Below, piece by piece: positions 32,885 to 40,852 of a stretch of 55,587 nucleotides of DNA (its first letter is position 1; each line of letters begins with the position of its first letter). The position numbers and the translations under genes are program-made. The DNA comes from Chloroflexota bacterium (lineage in GTDB: Bacteria; Chloroflexota; Anaerolineae; DUEN01), in NCBI GenBank assembly GCA_013152435.1, contig JAADGJ010000122.1, forward strand, positions 1 through 55,587, written 5' to 3'. The notes under the pieces were generated by a model. That model was not told the DNA's origin, did no database searches, and saw only the letters and a program-made list of their open reading frames with translations.

Positions 32885-34291
32885 TTATCGTTCCGTCATC
32901 CAGATCGGGTTGGCCTCCCAGCCGTCCTTGCCCAGCAGGAAGCTGCTGTAGTCGTTCTCCTCGAGGATCTTCTGCATCTGCGGCTTCACCTGGGCGACGG
33001 CCTCGTCGATGGGCACGCCCTCGTCTCGGATCAGCGTCCAGGCGTTGCCCCAGAGCGGGACGATCTCGATGGGCCAGATGCCGGGCGCCCGATAGTTGCC
33101 GGGCTGCGTGGTGATCGCGATGGCGCGCCAGCGAGGGTTCTCCGGAGTGAAGTCCGGCTCGTCCCAGAGCTCCAGCAGGGAGGGGTGGGTGCCCCGGAAC
33201 TTTACGTAACGTCGCTGGTAGTCCGGCCCGACCAAGTAGCGCCACAGCGTCCAGATCGCGTTCAGCCGGTCCGGGTCCTCCGTCTGTGTGGTCACGGCGA
33301 AGCCCAGATCGTCGGAGGCCCGCCCGTAGGGGGGCTCGCCCGTGAAGGTGGGGTTCACCACTGTTCCCCACTTCAGGTCCGGATACTGATTGGTGAGGAA
33401 GCCCTGGACCCAGGTCCACTCATAGGCGGTGACAGCCTGTCCCTGGCCCAGGCGATCGCGCGGCGTCAGGGGTGAGAAGCGGCTGTCCAGCTTGTACTTG
33501 TCGAACAGGTCCAGGACGAACTGGTACGCCTCCTTCATCTCCGGGGAGTCGATCAGGACCTCCTTGTGGTTCTTGTAGGTCCAGCCGCCCAGCTGGAAGC
33601 AGACGGCGTCCGCCAGCGCGCTGCCGCTGCCGGCGAAGGTGAAGCCCCATTGCTTGACCTCATCCCCGTCCCAGATGGTCAGCTCCTGGGCCCACTTGAT
33701 GAAGTCCTCCCACTTGGTGGGGATGTCCTCCCATGTGTAGCCGTACTGGTCCAGCAGCTCCTCGTTGTAGTGGACGGCGCTGGTCATGTTGCCGTTGGGG
33801 AGCGCGTAGTACTTGGCGTCGGGATCCCCTAGCGGGATCTTGTAGACGTCCGCCACCCGGGCGCCCATCTCGGCCCGTACGTCGATGATCCCTTCGGGAA
33901 TCGGCTTCACGAAGTGGTTGGACCACAGGCCGGGCAGATGGGTCTCGTCGAGCGAGCTCAGGTCGGGTGCCTGGCCGGCCTGGTAGGCGGTCGCCATCTT
34001 GGCGGGGATGTCGGGCTCCGGGATGAATTGGATATCGACCTCGATGTTGGGGTTCCGCGCCTGGAACTCGCTCTTCATCACTTCCTTGGTCATCTCATTG
34101 ATGGTGCGGCGGTCGGTGAACCATGCGGTGAGCTTGACCTTTTCCTTCTCCGCTGGCGGAGGTGTGGCGCCCTCCGGCGCTGGCGCTGGGGCGGGGGGAG
34201 CACATGCTGCGATGAGGGCACCGGCGGCCGCGCTGCCCGCTAGAGAGAGGAATCGTCGTCGACTCAGGGACCGAGAAGCCAGAACGCTCAT
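32885..34291 (-). CDS. Extracellular sugar-binding lipoprotein of an ABC importer (Tat-type signal)
   Basis: The frame is open to 34450, but AAAGGAGAGG lies just before ATG 34291 (MSVLASRSLSRRRFLSLAG), giving 468 residues. The signal carries a twin-arginine motif, SRRRFLSLAG, and a lipobox ending at Cys30 (LIAAC), so a folded lipoprotein is probably exported by Tat and anchored to the membrane. A proline/alanine linker precedes the type-1 binding domain (KLTAWFTDRRTINEM ... FQARNPNIEVDIQFIPE), with the usual ALPNGNMTSAVHYNEELLDQYGY hinge. It delivers a carbohydrate to the MalF/MalG permeases downstream. The promoter at 34422-34450 is well matched to consensus. Confidence 0.94.
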   Translation of the reverse strand: MSVLASRSLSRRRFLSLAGSAAAGALIAACAPPAPAPAPEGATPPPAEKEKVKLTAWFTDRRTINEMTKEVMKSEFQARNPNIEVDIQFIPEPDIPAKMATAYQAGQAPDLSSLDETHLPGLWSNHFVKPIPEGIIDVRAEMGARVADVYKIPLGDPDAKYYALPNGNMTSAVHYNEELLDQYGYTWEDIPTKWEDFIKWAQELTIWDGDEVKQWGFTFAGSGSALADAVCFQLGGWTYKNHKEVLIDSPEMKEAYQFVLDLFDKYKLDSRFSPLTPRDRLGQGQAVTAYEWTWVQGFLTNQYPDLKWGTVVNPTFTGEPPYGRASDDLGFAVTTQTEDPDRLNAIWTLWRYLVGPDYQRRYVKFRGTHPSLLELWDEPDFTPENPRWRAIAITTQPGNYRAPGIWPIEIVPLWGNAWTLIRDEGVPIDEAVAQVKPQMQKILEENDYSSFLLGKDGWEANPIWMTER

Positions 34292-34421
34292 TTCACCTCT
34301 CCTTTCTGACTCTGACAAGCCACCTGTGTGGCCGTTGGGGGACACGGAACCGACGGTGTCGATGGGGATAGTAGCAGATTTAAGGTCGGGGAACGATGTA
34401 GGATGGAAATGTTGCGTTTTT

Positions 34422-34450
34422 ATCCTAACATACTTATGGTAGAGTGTCAA
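34422..34450 (-). promoter_or_regulatory. Sigma-70 promoter of the sugar importer operon
   Basis: On the minus strand, TTGACA (34450-34445) and TAGGAT (34427-34422) are 17 bp apart. The leader of about 125 bases before ATG 34291 contains GGTGTCGA and GGACACGG segments that might serve as operator halves. The remainder of the spacer, to 34605, holds a 9-bp hairpin GAGGGGCGA/TCGCCCCTC at 34538-34546 and 34556-34564, probably the end of the phosphatase transcript. Confidence 0.75.
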
Positions 34451-34605
34451 TGAGCGGCTCGCGGTGATTATCCATGGGCGCTGCCCGGCCCGCGGGGAAG
34501 GGAAGGTATGGCAGGGCTGTGCTTGGGAGGAGATGGGGAGGGGCGACCCGCCGGATCGCCCCTCATGCTCATGCGTTGGCCCTCGTCCCGGGATTGGGTG
34601 CGGGG

Positions 34606-35310
34606 CTACTGAGACGAGGAAGCCGATGGATCTTGCCCCTGCGGCTGGGGCTCCTCGGGCACATGGGATGTGTCGTTGACGCAGACGACACGCGGCCCCC
34701 AGGGGAACATCTGGACGGTGGTCAGAGAGGCCGGGCTGATCACGATGCGCTGGAACAGGTCCAGGTGGACCCCCAGGTAGTGCGCCACGCAGGCTTTGAT
34801 GACGTCGGCGTGGGAGACGATGGCCACCGTCTCCCCAGGGTGTGCCCGGACGATCGCATCCAGCTCATGGAGGGCGCGTGATTGCATCTCATGGATGCTC
34901 TCCCCGTTGGGAAATCGTGCGCCCGTGGGGAAGGTCTGGATCACCCGCCAGAGATCGGGATACTTCTTCGCCATCTCCTGGGTGGAATATCCCGTCCAGT
35001 CCCCATATTTGACCTCGCCCAGCCCGTCACGGATGCGGATCGGCAGGCGGTGGGGTTGAGCGACGATCTCCGCCGTCTCGACGGTGCGCTCCAGTGGGCT
35101 GCTGTAGATGGCGGCGATCTTCTCCCGGGCCAATCGATCCGCCAGCGCATGGGCCTGCCGGCGCCCCTGCTCATTCAGATGGACGCCCGGCGTCCACCCG
35201 GCCAGCTTCTTCCCAACCCAGTCGTTGAGGGCGTGTCGGATGAGCAACAGCGTGGTGGGCTTGTGTTCGGCTTGAGTCTCTCGTGCCTTCTCGGCTTCTT
35301 TTTCGCTCAA
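34606..35310 (-). CDS. Histidine phosphatase (phosphoglycerate mutase-like) family protein
   Basis: A 234-residue cytoplasmic protein starting at TTG 35310 with GGGAGG five bases upstream. The phosphohistidine motif is LLLIRHALNDW (His26), with RH followed by Ala rather than the common Gly or Glu. Other active-site parts are YSSPLERTVETAEI, the acid region FPNGESIHEMQSR and the second histidine in AIVSHADVIKA. Members dephosphorylate sugar phosphates, phosphoproteins or alpha-ribazole phosphate. The C-terminal tail PEEPQPQGQDPSASSSQ is low-complexity. It lies just downstream of the ADP-ribosylglycohydrolase-family gene, separated by a TACG-rich repeat, with no clear functional link. Confidence 0.9.
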   Translation of the reverse strand: MSEKEAEKARETQAEHKPTTLLLIRHALNDWVGKKLAGWTPGVHLNEQGRRQAHALADRLAREKIAAIYSSPLERTVETAEIVAQPHRLPIRIRDGLGEVKYGDWTGYSTQEMAKKYPDLWRVIQTFPTGARFPNGESIHEMQSRALHELDAIVRAHPGETVAIVSHADVIKACVAHYLGVHLDLFQRIVISPASLTTVQMFPWGPRVVCVNDTSHVPEEPQPQGQDPSASSSQ

Positions 35311-35324
35311 CAGGTCCTCCCTTG

Positions 35325-35378
35325 TTACGCTTTGCGTCTTACGTTTTACGCCTTATGTTTTACGCTTCGCGCTTCTTT
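35325..35378. repeat. TACG-rich short-unit repeat
   Basis: Degenerate 9-12-bp units such as ttacgctttgcg, ttacgttttacg and ttatgttttacg occur in tandem. A relative at 41651-41731 shares tgttttacgc and continues as acgcaacacgcaatacgc. It lies between the ends of two minus-strand genes and encodes nothing. Confidence 0.65.
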
Positions 35379-35380
35379 CA

Positions 35381-37285
35381 TCACCTCGGAACCTCGTCTG
35401 CCAGATCGACCAGCCAATCCTCGACGTTGTGGCCGCCGTTGGGCCTGAACGGGTGTGCGTCGCCGCTGTCGGCGCGCAGCCCCAGCGTGAATCTCAGCTC
35501 GTCGCCCCGCTTAAGCAGCTTGACCAACAGGTGGTTGGGGCCGCGCCGCAGCCGGGCGCGGTGGACGTTGTTGAAGGGCGCCCACCAGACGCATTCGTCC
35601 ACCTCGGCGATGAGCTCGCCGTTCAGGTAGAGGCGATAGCCGTCGTTGTTGCCGATGACGATATACACGGGGCGGTCGTCCGGGGAGAGGATGGTCCGAT
35701 CCAGGTAGGCGCAGTAGGGGCCGCGCAGCCCGATGAGTCGGGGGAGATCGATCTCGTGCTCGTATGAGGGGATGATCGCAGGACGTCCCAGCTTCTGTGA
35801 CCACTCCCGATATAGCCGCTCCGCGTCGACGTCCGGCTCTGGAAGGTAGAGCCGTTGCAGGGAGACGAAGTGCTGGTTGAAGCGTCGCCTCTGCTGCACG
35901 GGATCGCTCTCGTCTGGCAGCGCGTCGTAGTAGACGCCCAGGAGCCGCCACAGCCCGGCCCCGGCGACGCCGAAGGTATACGCCAGCGGCGGATCGGTGT
36001 TGAGGCGGGCGGTGAAGAGGTTGCGCATGGGCCACTCGGTGGCGTCGGTTGGCGCGTGCAGGGCGACGGTGACGGCTCGGCGGATCGGGTCGATCGTCGC
36101 CGTCTCGGGCACGATGGTCCAGCCGGGCGGGCCTTCCAGGGTCAGTTGCCCGTTCGGGGGCGCCTCCCCCTCCACCCGCACGGTCACCGTCACCGTATCC
36201 CCTGGGGCGGCCGCGGGCAGGCCCGCGTATTCCACCGTCAATCGGGTGGCTGGCGGGCGCGCGGTGGGGGGCAATGGAGCCATCTCCGGCGCGTCGTCGA
36301 TTTGCACGCCCGTGTGGCATTCCCGGGCCAGGAGCATGCCCATGCGTGCGGTGTCCCGGGCCAGCGCGGAGAGGGTCATCTCCGGCCGGCGGTACTGGAT
36401 GCCCATCACCAGCTCATCGCCCACGCGCCGCTTGAGCGCTTCGGGGATGCGGCTGGCGCCCAGGATCTGCCCGATGAGCGCGCCGGCGGTGGCCAGCGTG
36501 CAGTCGGTGTCGTAGCCGCAGCGCAGGGCCGCCAGCAGCGTCTCCTGCAGATCGTTGCCGCCGTATAGCAGGCCCAGGAACGTGAACGGCACGTTGATCT
36601 GGGAATCGCATGCCTCCGGGATGCCGGCCAGCGCCATGAGGCGATCGCGGGCGTCGCGCAGGCTAAGCCCTTCGTCGTAGGCCTGGAAGGCCGCGCGGGT
36701 CAGCCGCTCGATAGGAGTGTCTTTGGGCAGGTAGTGGATGAACATGGCGGCCAGCCGGCGTACGTCGGGCACGAAGAAGGCCATGGCAGCCATGGCGGCG
36801 AACATCCTCTCGGCGCCGATGGATTGCTCGGTGTGGTCCAGGGAGCCATCCATCGCCGCATAGCGGGCGGCCAGGTCGGGCGCGCCGGGGAAGACGTAGC
36901 CCCAGATCTCGGCGCGAATCGGACAGCCCATGCCGGTCTCCCAGAACTGGTTGGTGAACCGACCGGACGTGGGCGGGTGGATGCCCAGCCGCCAGTTGCG
37001 ACGGAAGATGCCGTATTCGTTGAAGGGGTACCAGCATCCCTCCAGCCAAGCGGCCGCCAGGTCATCGGCCGTCAGCGCGGCTCCCTTCTCCTCCAACACC
37101 TTGAGCCATAGGACCTGCAGGTCCAGGTCGTCGTTAGGGGGCATCTGATCGGGGAACATCTCGTCCGGGCTGATCTCGATCCAGCCCTTGTTCCCCTCGA
37201 AGCGGGCGCCGATGGCGCCCCCCATGGACTTACCGATCCATCCGCCCAGCACTTGGTCCAGGTAGCGCTCGTATGCGAGGTGCAT
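35381..37285 (-). CDS. ADP-ribosylglycohydrolase-family protein with C-terminal beta domain
   Basis: The start is ATG 37285 (MHLAYERYLDQVLGGW) after AAGGAG; 634 residues. The N-terminal 320 residues are an ADP-ribosylglycohydrolase (DraG-like) helical domain: GGWIGKSMGGAIGARFEG, the acidic metal motif NDDLDLQVLWLK, QSIGAERMFAAMAAMAFF and YDTDCTLATAGALIGQ, where the DTD supplies the second metal site. About 360-450 is an Ig-like beta region and 520-634 a beta-sandwich ending LVKLLKRGDELRFTLGLR that resembles ligand- or sugar-binding modules. Family members remove ADP-ribose from arginine or serine, or act on other ribosyl-type substrates; the fused C-terminus suggests a catabolic, perhaps glycoside-related, role. 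No signal peptide is seen, so it is cytoplasmic. Confidence 0.88.
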   Translation of the reverse strand: MHLAYERYLDQVLGGWIGKSMGGAIGARFEGNKGWIEISPDEMFPDQMPPNDDLDLQVLWLKVLEEKGAALTADDLAAAWLEGCWYPFNEYGIFRRNWRLGIHPPTSGRFTNQFWETGMGCPIRAEIWGYVFPGAPDLAARYAAMDGSLDHTEQSIGAERMFAAMAAMAFFVPDVRRLAAMFIHYLPKDTPIERLTRAAFQAYDEGLSLRDARDRLMALAGIPEACDSQINVPFTFLGLLYGGNDLQETLLAALRCGYDTDCTLATAGALIGQILGASRIPEALKRRVGDELVMGIQYRRPEMTLSALARDTARMGMLLARECHTGVQIDDAPEMAPLPPTARPPATRLTVEYAGLPAAAPGDTVTVTVRVEGEAPPNGQLTLEGPPGWTIVPETATIDPIRRAVTVALHAPTDATEWPMRNLFTARLNTDPPLAYTFGVAGAGLWRLLGVYYDALPDESDPVQQRRRFNQHFVSLQRLYLPEPDVDAERLYREWSQKLGRPAIIPSYEHEIDLPRLIGLRGPYCAYLDRTILSPDDRPVYIVIGNNDGYRLYLNGELIAEVDECVWWAPFNNVHRARLRRGPNHLLVKLLKRGDELRFTLGLRADSGDAHPFRPNGGHNVEDWLVDLADEVPR

Positions 37286-37548
37286 AGGGAATCTCCTTCC
37301 TCGGCTGTTGGGGCCGGTCGCCCTGCCCGGTCGTGCACGCGAATACGCAGCCCATTCTAACGGCGAATGGATTTTAGGCAAGCTCGCTCGCGGGGATGCC
37401 TCGTCGAAGATGGTGTCCTGGCGGAGGAGGAGCCCTCCGCGCCTCCCCGATAGCTGTGGCTTTTCGTTCGCTCCGGTTGGATGGTATACTGTGTTTGTCT
37501 ACATCCGATGAACGAGCATGACGGAAGGGATCGAAGGGAGGATGGCAC

Positions 37549-38553
37549 ATGGACTATCGGTTTCTGGGACAGACGGGGTTGATGGTAAGCGAGCTTTGTC
37601 TGGGGGCTATGACCTTCGGGCGGGAGACGGATGAGGAGACCAGCTATCGCATGATGGATCGCTTTGTGGAGGCCGGCGGCAACTTCATCGACACCGCCGA
37701 CGTCTATTCCCTGGGCGTATCCGAGGAGATCGTTGGGCGCTGGATGAAGGGCAAGCGCCGGGATGACCTCGTCATCGCGACCAAGGTGCGCTTTCCCATG
37801 GGGGAGGGGCCGAACGATGTGGGGCTTGGCCGGAAGCATATCCTGTCCGCTGTGGAGGCCAGCCTGCGTCGGTTGGGCACCGATTACATCGATCTATACC
37901 AGGTGCACGCCTGGGACGACGCGACCCCATTGGAGGAGACGCTGAGCACGCTGGATGAGCTGGTGCGCAGCGGTAAAGTGCGCTATATCGGCGTGAGCAA
38001 CTTCTGCGGCTGGCAGCTTCAGAAGGCGGTGGATATCAGCAAGCAGATGGGCTGGGAGCCGTTCCGATGCCTGCAGCCGCTTTATAACCTGTTGGATCGT
38101 TACACCGAGTGGGAGTTGATACCGGTTTGCATCAACGAGGGGTTGGGGGTGATCCCGTGGAGCCCGCTGCGTGGCGGGTGGCTGACGGGGAAGTATCGGC
38201 GAGGGATGGAGAAGCCGCCGGAGGGTACCCGGGTGGATCTGGCCGAGCGGCAGGGGTGGAGTGAGTCCTGGAGCCGGTACAACACGGAGCGTACCTGGCG
38301 TGTGATCGATGAGCTTCTGGCGGTGGCGGAGGAGGTCGGCAAGACGCCCGCGCAGGTGGCGCTGAACTGGCTGTTGCAGCGTCCCGGCGTCACAGCGCCC
38401 ATCATCGGCGCCCGCAATATGGAGCAGTTGGAGGATAATCTGGGCGCCAGTGGCTGGGCGCTGAGCGAGGAACACATGAAGCGGCTGAACGAGGTCAGCG
38501 CCGTGGAGGTGCCGTACCCCTACGATGTGCTGGAGCGGGTTCGGCGGCGATAG
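37549..38553 (+). CDS. Aldo/keto reductase
   Basis: A 334-residue cytoplasmic NADPH-dependent oxidoreductase starting at ATG 37549, preceded by GGGAGG. The (beta/alpha)8-barrel catalytic tetrad is complete: Asp48, Tyr53, Lys79 and His120 ([22 protein letters not shown]). The cofactor-binding segment appears near [15 protein letters not shown] at the C-terminus. The subgroup resembles YajO/YhdN or K+-channel-beta-like reductases acting on carbonyl compounds or sugars. It is a single-gene unit: a spacer of about 260 bp separates it from the divergent ADP-ribosylglycohydrolase-family gene and a terminator follows at 38579-38618. Confidence 0.95.
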   Translation: MDYRFLGQTGLMVSELCLGAMTFGRETDEETSYRMMDRFVEAGGNFIDTADVYSLGVSEEIVGRWMKGKRRDDLVIATKVRFPMGEGPNDVGLGRKHILSAVEASLRRLGTDYIDLYQVHAWDDATPLEETLSTLDELVRSGKVRYIGVSNFCGWQLQKAVDISKQMGWEPFRCLQPLYNLLDRYTEWELIPVCINEGLGVIPWSPLRGGWLTGKYRRGMEKPPEGTRVDLAERQGWSESWSRYNTERTWRVIDELLAVAEEVGKTPAQVALNWLLQRPGVTAPIIGARNMEQLEDNLGASGWALSEEHMKRLNEVSAVEVPYPYDVLERVRRR

Positions 38554-38578
38554 CGGGCATTCACCTATGGCGTATGCG

Positions 38579-38618
38579 GGCCGGGCGGCGGAGGGTACAG
38601 CCGCCCGGCCGTTTTGTT
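38579..38618 (+). terminator. Rho-independent terminator of the aldo/keto reductase gene
   Basis: GGCCGGGCGGC (38579-38589) pairs with GCCGCCCGGCC (38600-38610), followed by GTTTTGTT. It lies 26 bp past the stop. Confidence 0.85.
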
Positions 38619-38621
38619 GAC

Positions 38622-38756
38622 CGGGTCGGCTCTTTCCAAAGGACACGGGCCGAGGCCAGGCAGGTCGAAGGCAGAAGAAGGGCTTTTTCCGAAGGGGCGG
38701 AGCCCCTCCAGGCCTTCCCACAGCAGAGGCAACGGCATTTCTCAGACACACTCTGA
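38622..38756 (-). repeat. Dispersed repeat copy B
   Basis: Read on the minus strand, this segment matches copy A: tgtctgagaaatgccgttgc, tctgctgtgggaaggc, the GGAGGGGC-tcc-GCCCC hairpin and tcgacctgcctggcctcggc. It starts right after the aldo/keto reductase terminator and lies about 45 bp from the PIN-domain gene's end. Copy B lacks the outer inverted repeats seen at copy A. Confidence 0.7.
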
Positions 38757-38799
38757 GTCGGCGGCGGAGGCGATTATGGCCTGTGGTGGTACCGGCGGG

Positions 38800-39219
38800 T
38801 CACCGAGGTGTGGGAACCAGAGTGAACCCAGCAGTCAGAAAATGGCGATCAAAGGCGAAGGCTTCATCGATGCCTCGCTCACGCATCACGGCGAAGCTCA
38901 CCGCATCGGTGAAGCTGAAATCCTGATCGGCGTAGCGGCGCAGGATCTCCTCTGCCTGGGTTTCCAAGGTCGCGTTGGAGTAGATTCGTGTGAGGCGGCT
39001 GCTCTGGCGAATGGAGTGCAGGAAGCGGATAGCGGGTTCGTGGCCACCAGCGCGACGGATTATGATGTACGTTTCAGCGATGATCAAGTTGGTCGTCACG
39101 AGGCCCCGGTGCTCCCGCAGCAGACGTTGGTAGGTCTCAACCGCTGCCGCGTGGTGCTTATCTCGAAGGTTGCTGATGGCGATCCAGGCGCTGGCATCGA
39201 TCAAGATCTCGCGGGCCAC
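38800..39219 (-). CDS. vapC: PIN-domain toxin, VapC type
   Basis: A 139-residue protein starting at GTG 39219, which shares one base with the antitoxin stop (TAGTG). The PIN nuclease acidic residues are present: Asp8 (ILIDASAW), Glu49 (IIAETYIII), Asp105 (FSFTDAVSFA, with Asp100 nearby) and Asp124 (FAFDRHF). Such toxins cleave tRNA or rRNA when freed from the antitoxin. The overlap with the upstream RHH gene means translational coupling, as in typical toxin-antitoxin pairs. It is bracketed by dispersed repeat copies B and C, which fits a mobile or recently gained module. Confidence 0.9.
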   Translation of the reverse strand: MAREILIDASAWIAISNLRDKHHAAAVETYQRLLREHRGLVTTNLIIAETYIIIRRAGGHEPAIRFLHSIRQSSRLTRIYSNATLETQAEEILRRYADQDFSFTDAVSFAVMRERGIDEAFAFDRHFLTAGFTLVPTPR

Positions 39220-39476
39220 TACCCGTTCTCCTCCTCGATCATTCGCGCAATATACTCATCATGCCTCTCCGCCAGGTCGTCCAGGTCAGAGTGAAAGAGG
39301 CCCATGATCTCCCACAGCGGGTCTTCTTCGGCGGGCACCTCGGCCAGGATCCGGTCCACGCCCTGGCGGATCAACTCCGCCATTGGGACGCCGCGCCGCT
39401 TGGCCAGCGCGCGTAATGCCTCCAGCTGCTCCGGGCGCAGATAGACCTGCAAAGGCTTTTTGGTGAGGGTTGTCAT
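39219..39476 (-). CDS. Ribbon-helix-helix antitoxin (CopG/VapB-like)
   Basis: An 85-residue protein starting at ATG 39476. The N-terminal 45 residues match a ribbon-helix-helix DNA-binding fold: the strand KKPLQVYLRPEQLEALRAL, then the helix-turn-helix RRGVPMAELIRQGVDRIL. The acidic C-terminus (EEDPLWEIMGLFHSDLDDL ... IEEENG) would wrap and inhibit the PIN toxin. The RHH dimer probably represses its own promoter in the upstream AT-rich patch (tatttattatac at about 39500). It is joined to the toxin gene by a one-base overlap. Confidence 0.88.
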   Translation of the reverse strand: MTTLTKKPLQVYLRPEQLEALRALAKRRGVPMAELIRQGVDRILAEVPAEEDPLWEIMGLFHSDLDDLAERHDEYIARMIEEENG

Positions 39477-39554
39477 GATGCAACCTCTGTGAGTGATGTA
39501 TATTTATTATACATTGAAATAGTTGCCATGGCAAGGCGTGCTATATCTCCGCCC

Positions 39555-39825
39555 GGGTTTTTCAAAGTCAGCGATGGAAACCACGATGGTAGGGATGCCC
39601 CCGCGTATTACCCAGCGTAGGCGATCCCCCCGCATGTGAATCGATAAGAGCATGTCTGAAAATTTACCGGCAAGGTGCCTGAGGGGGGCTCCCTCAACCA
39701 CCAGCTCCACCCTGCACCTGCCGTTCTCGGCCCTTCCCGAAGGACCCGGGCCGAGGCCAGGTAGGTCGAAGGCAGAAGAAGGACTTTTCCGAAGGGGCGG
39801 AGCCCCTCCGGGCCTCCTTGAGGCG
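39555..39825. repeat. Dispersed repeat copy C and neighbouring spacer
   Basis: The core 39720-39815 is copy A's core in reverse: ttcccgaaggacccgggccg, gaggccaggtaggtcgaagg, and the hairpin GGGGC-gga-GCCCC. The left flank starts with gggtttttcaaagtcag (39555-39571), also found at 19566-19582, and includes catgtctgaaaa at 39651, the box that also starts copy A. The rest of the 39477-40057 spacer has no supported gene. Confidence 0.6.
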
Positions 39826-40057
39826 CACGCAGGCACGACATCTCGCGTGCCCTATGGGGTAACTTTACATATCATTTTGGCTTCTTTTGCGACGTCGCAC
39901 TGATATCTTGGTGTGGGTGGCAGGGCGCTGAGATTGGGGAGGGGGCCTTTTCACCCGGATATGGCGGGAACCTGTGGAAGGTTGGCGGGGGCAAGGGGCA
40001 TGTTCGGGGATGGAAGACGGGTCGTTCTACCCGGGCGGCGCACCTTGTTCCTGTTGT

Positions 40058-40810
40058 TTACCCCGCCCGGCCGGTGATGTAGTCCTCTGTCAGCTTCTGG
40101 CGCGGGTGGGTGAAGAGCGTCTCCGTGGGGCCGAACTCGACCAGCTTGCCCAGCCAGAAAAAGCCCGTCCAGTCGGAGACCCGCGCGGCTTGCTGCATGT
40201 TGTGCGTGACGATGACGATGCTGTAGTTCCGCTTGAGGTTGTGCATCAGCTCTTCGACCTTCAGCGTGGCGATGGGGTCCAGAGCGGAGCACGGTTCGTC
40301 CATCAGGATAACCTCGGGCTTCACGGCGATGACCCGGGCGATGCACAGCCGCTGTTGCTGTCCCAGGGAGAGGCTCAGCGCGTTCTGGTCGAGCTGGTCC
40401 TTCACCTCGTCCCACAGAGCTGCCCCGCGCAAACTCTCCATCACGATCTCATCCAGGTCGGCCTTCTTGTGGAGTCCCAGGATGCGCGGGCCGAATGCCA
40501 CGTTATCGTAAATCGATTGGGGGAAAGGGTTGGGGCGCTGGAACACCATCCCGACCCGCTTGCGCAGCTCCACCACATCTGTGCCGGGCGCGTAGATATC
40601 CTGCCCATCGAGCAGCACCCGGCCCTCCACGCGTGTGCCCGGGATGGTGTCGTTCATTCGGTTCAGGCAGCGCAGGAAGGTGGATTTGCCGCACCCGGAG
40701 GGGCCGATCAGCGCCGTGATCTTCCGGTCCTCGATATCCATGGTGATATCCTGCAGCGCAGGCTTGTTGCCATAATAGAAGTGGAGGTGTTCAACCCGGA
40801 TCTTCGCCAT
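40058..40810 (-). CDS. pstB: Phosphate ABC transporter ATPase PstB, canonical-site half
   Basis: A 250-residue ATPase starting at ATG 40810 ([19 protein letters not shown]). Walker A is GPSGCGKST, the Q-loop VFQRPNPFP is canonical, Walker B is [12 protein letters not shown] and the switch histidine is in VTHNMQQAA. The signature motif, however, is LSLGQQQ in place of LSGGQQQ. It is 42 bases downstream of a second PstB gene with the opposite defect (Q-loop changed, signature normal), suggesting a heterodimer. As part of Pst it would power high-affinity phosphate uptake in the cytoplasmic membrane. A hairpin rich in CCGGGCGG follows the stop. Confidence 0.95.
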   Translation of the reverse strand: MAKIRVEHLHFYYGNKPALQDITMDIEDRKITALIGPSGCGKSTFLRCLNRMNDTIPGTRVEGRVLLDGQDIYAPGTDVVELRKRVGMVFQRPNPFPQSIYDNVAFGPRILGLHKKADLDEIVMESLRGAALWDEVKDQLDQNALSLSLGQQQRLCIARVIAVKPEVILMDEPCSALDPIATLKVEELMHNLKRNYSIVIVTHNMQQAARVSDWTGFFWLGKLVEFGPTETLFTHPRQKLTEDYITGRAG

Positions 40811-40852
40811 AGCTCCTGTACCCGATGCTCCCTTCGTCCGTCCGATCGTCCT

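Noticed and set aside
31469-33475. 668-residue plus-strand ORF opposite the sugar permeases
   Set aside because: Antisense shadow with a low-complexity D/E/H-rich sequence spanning three real genes.
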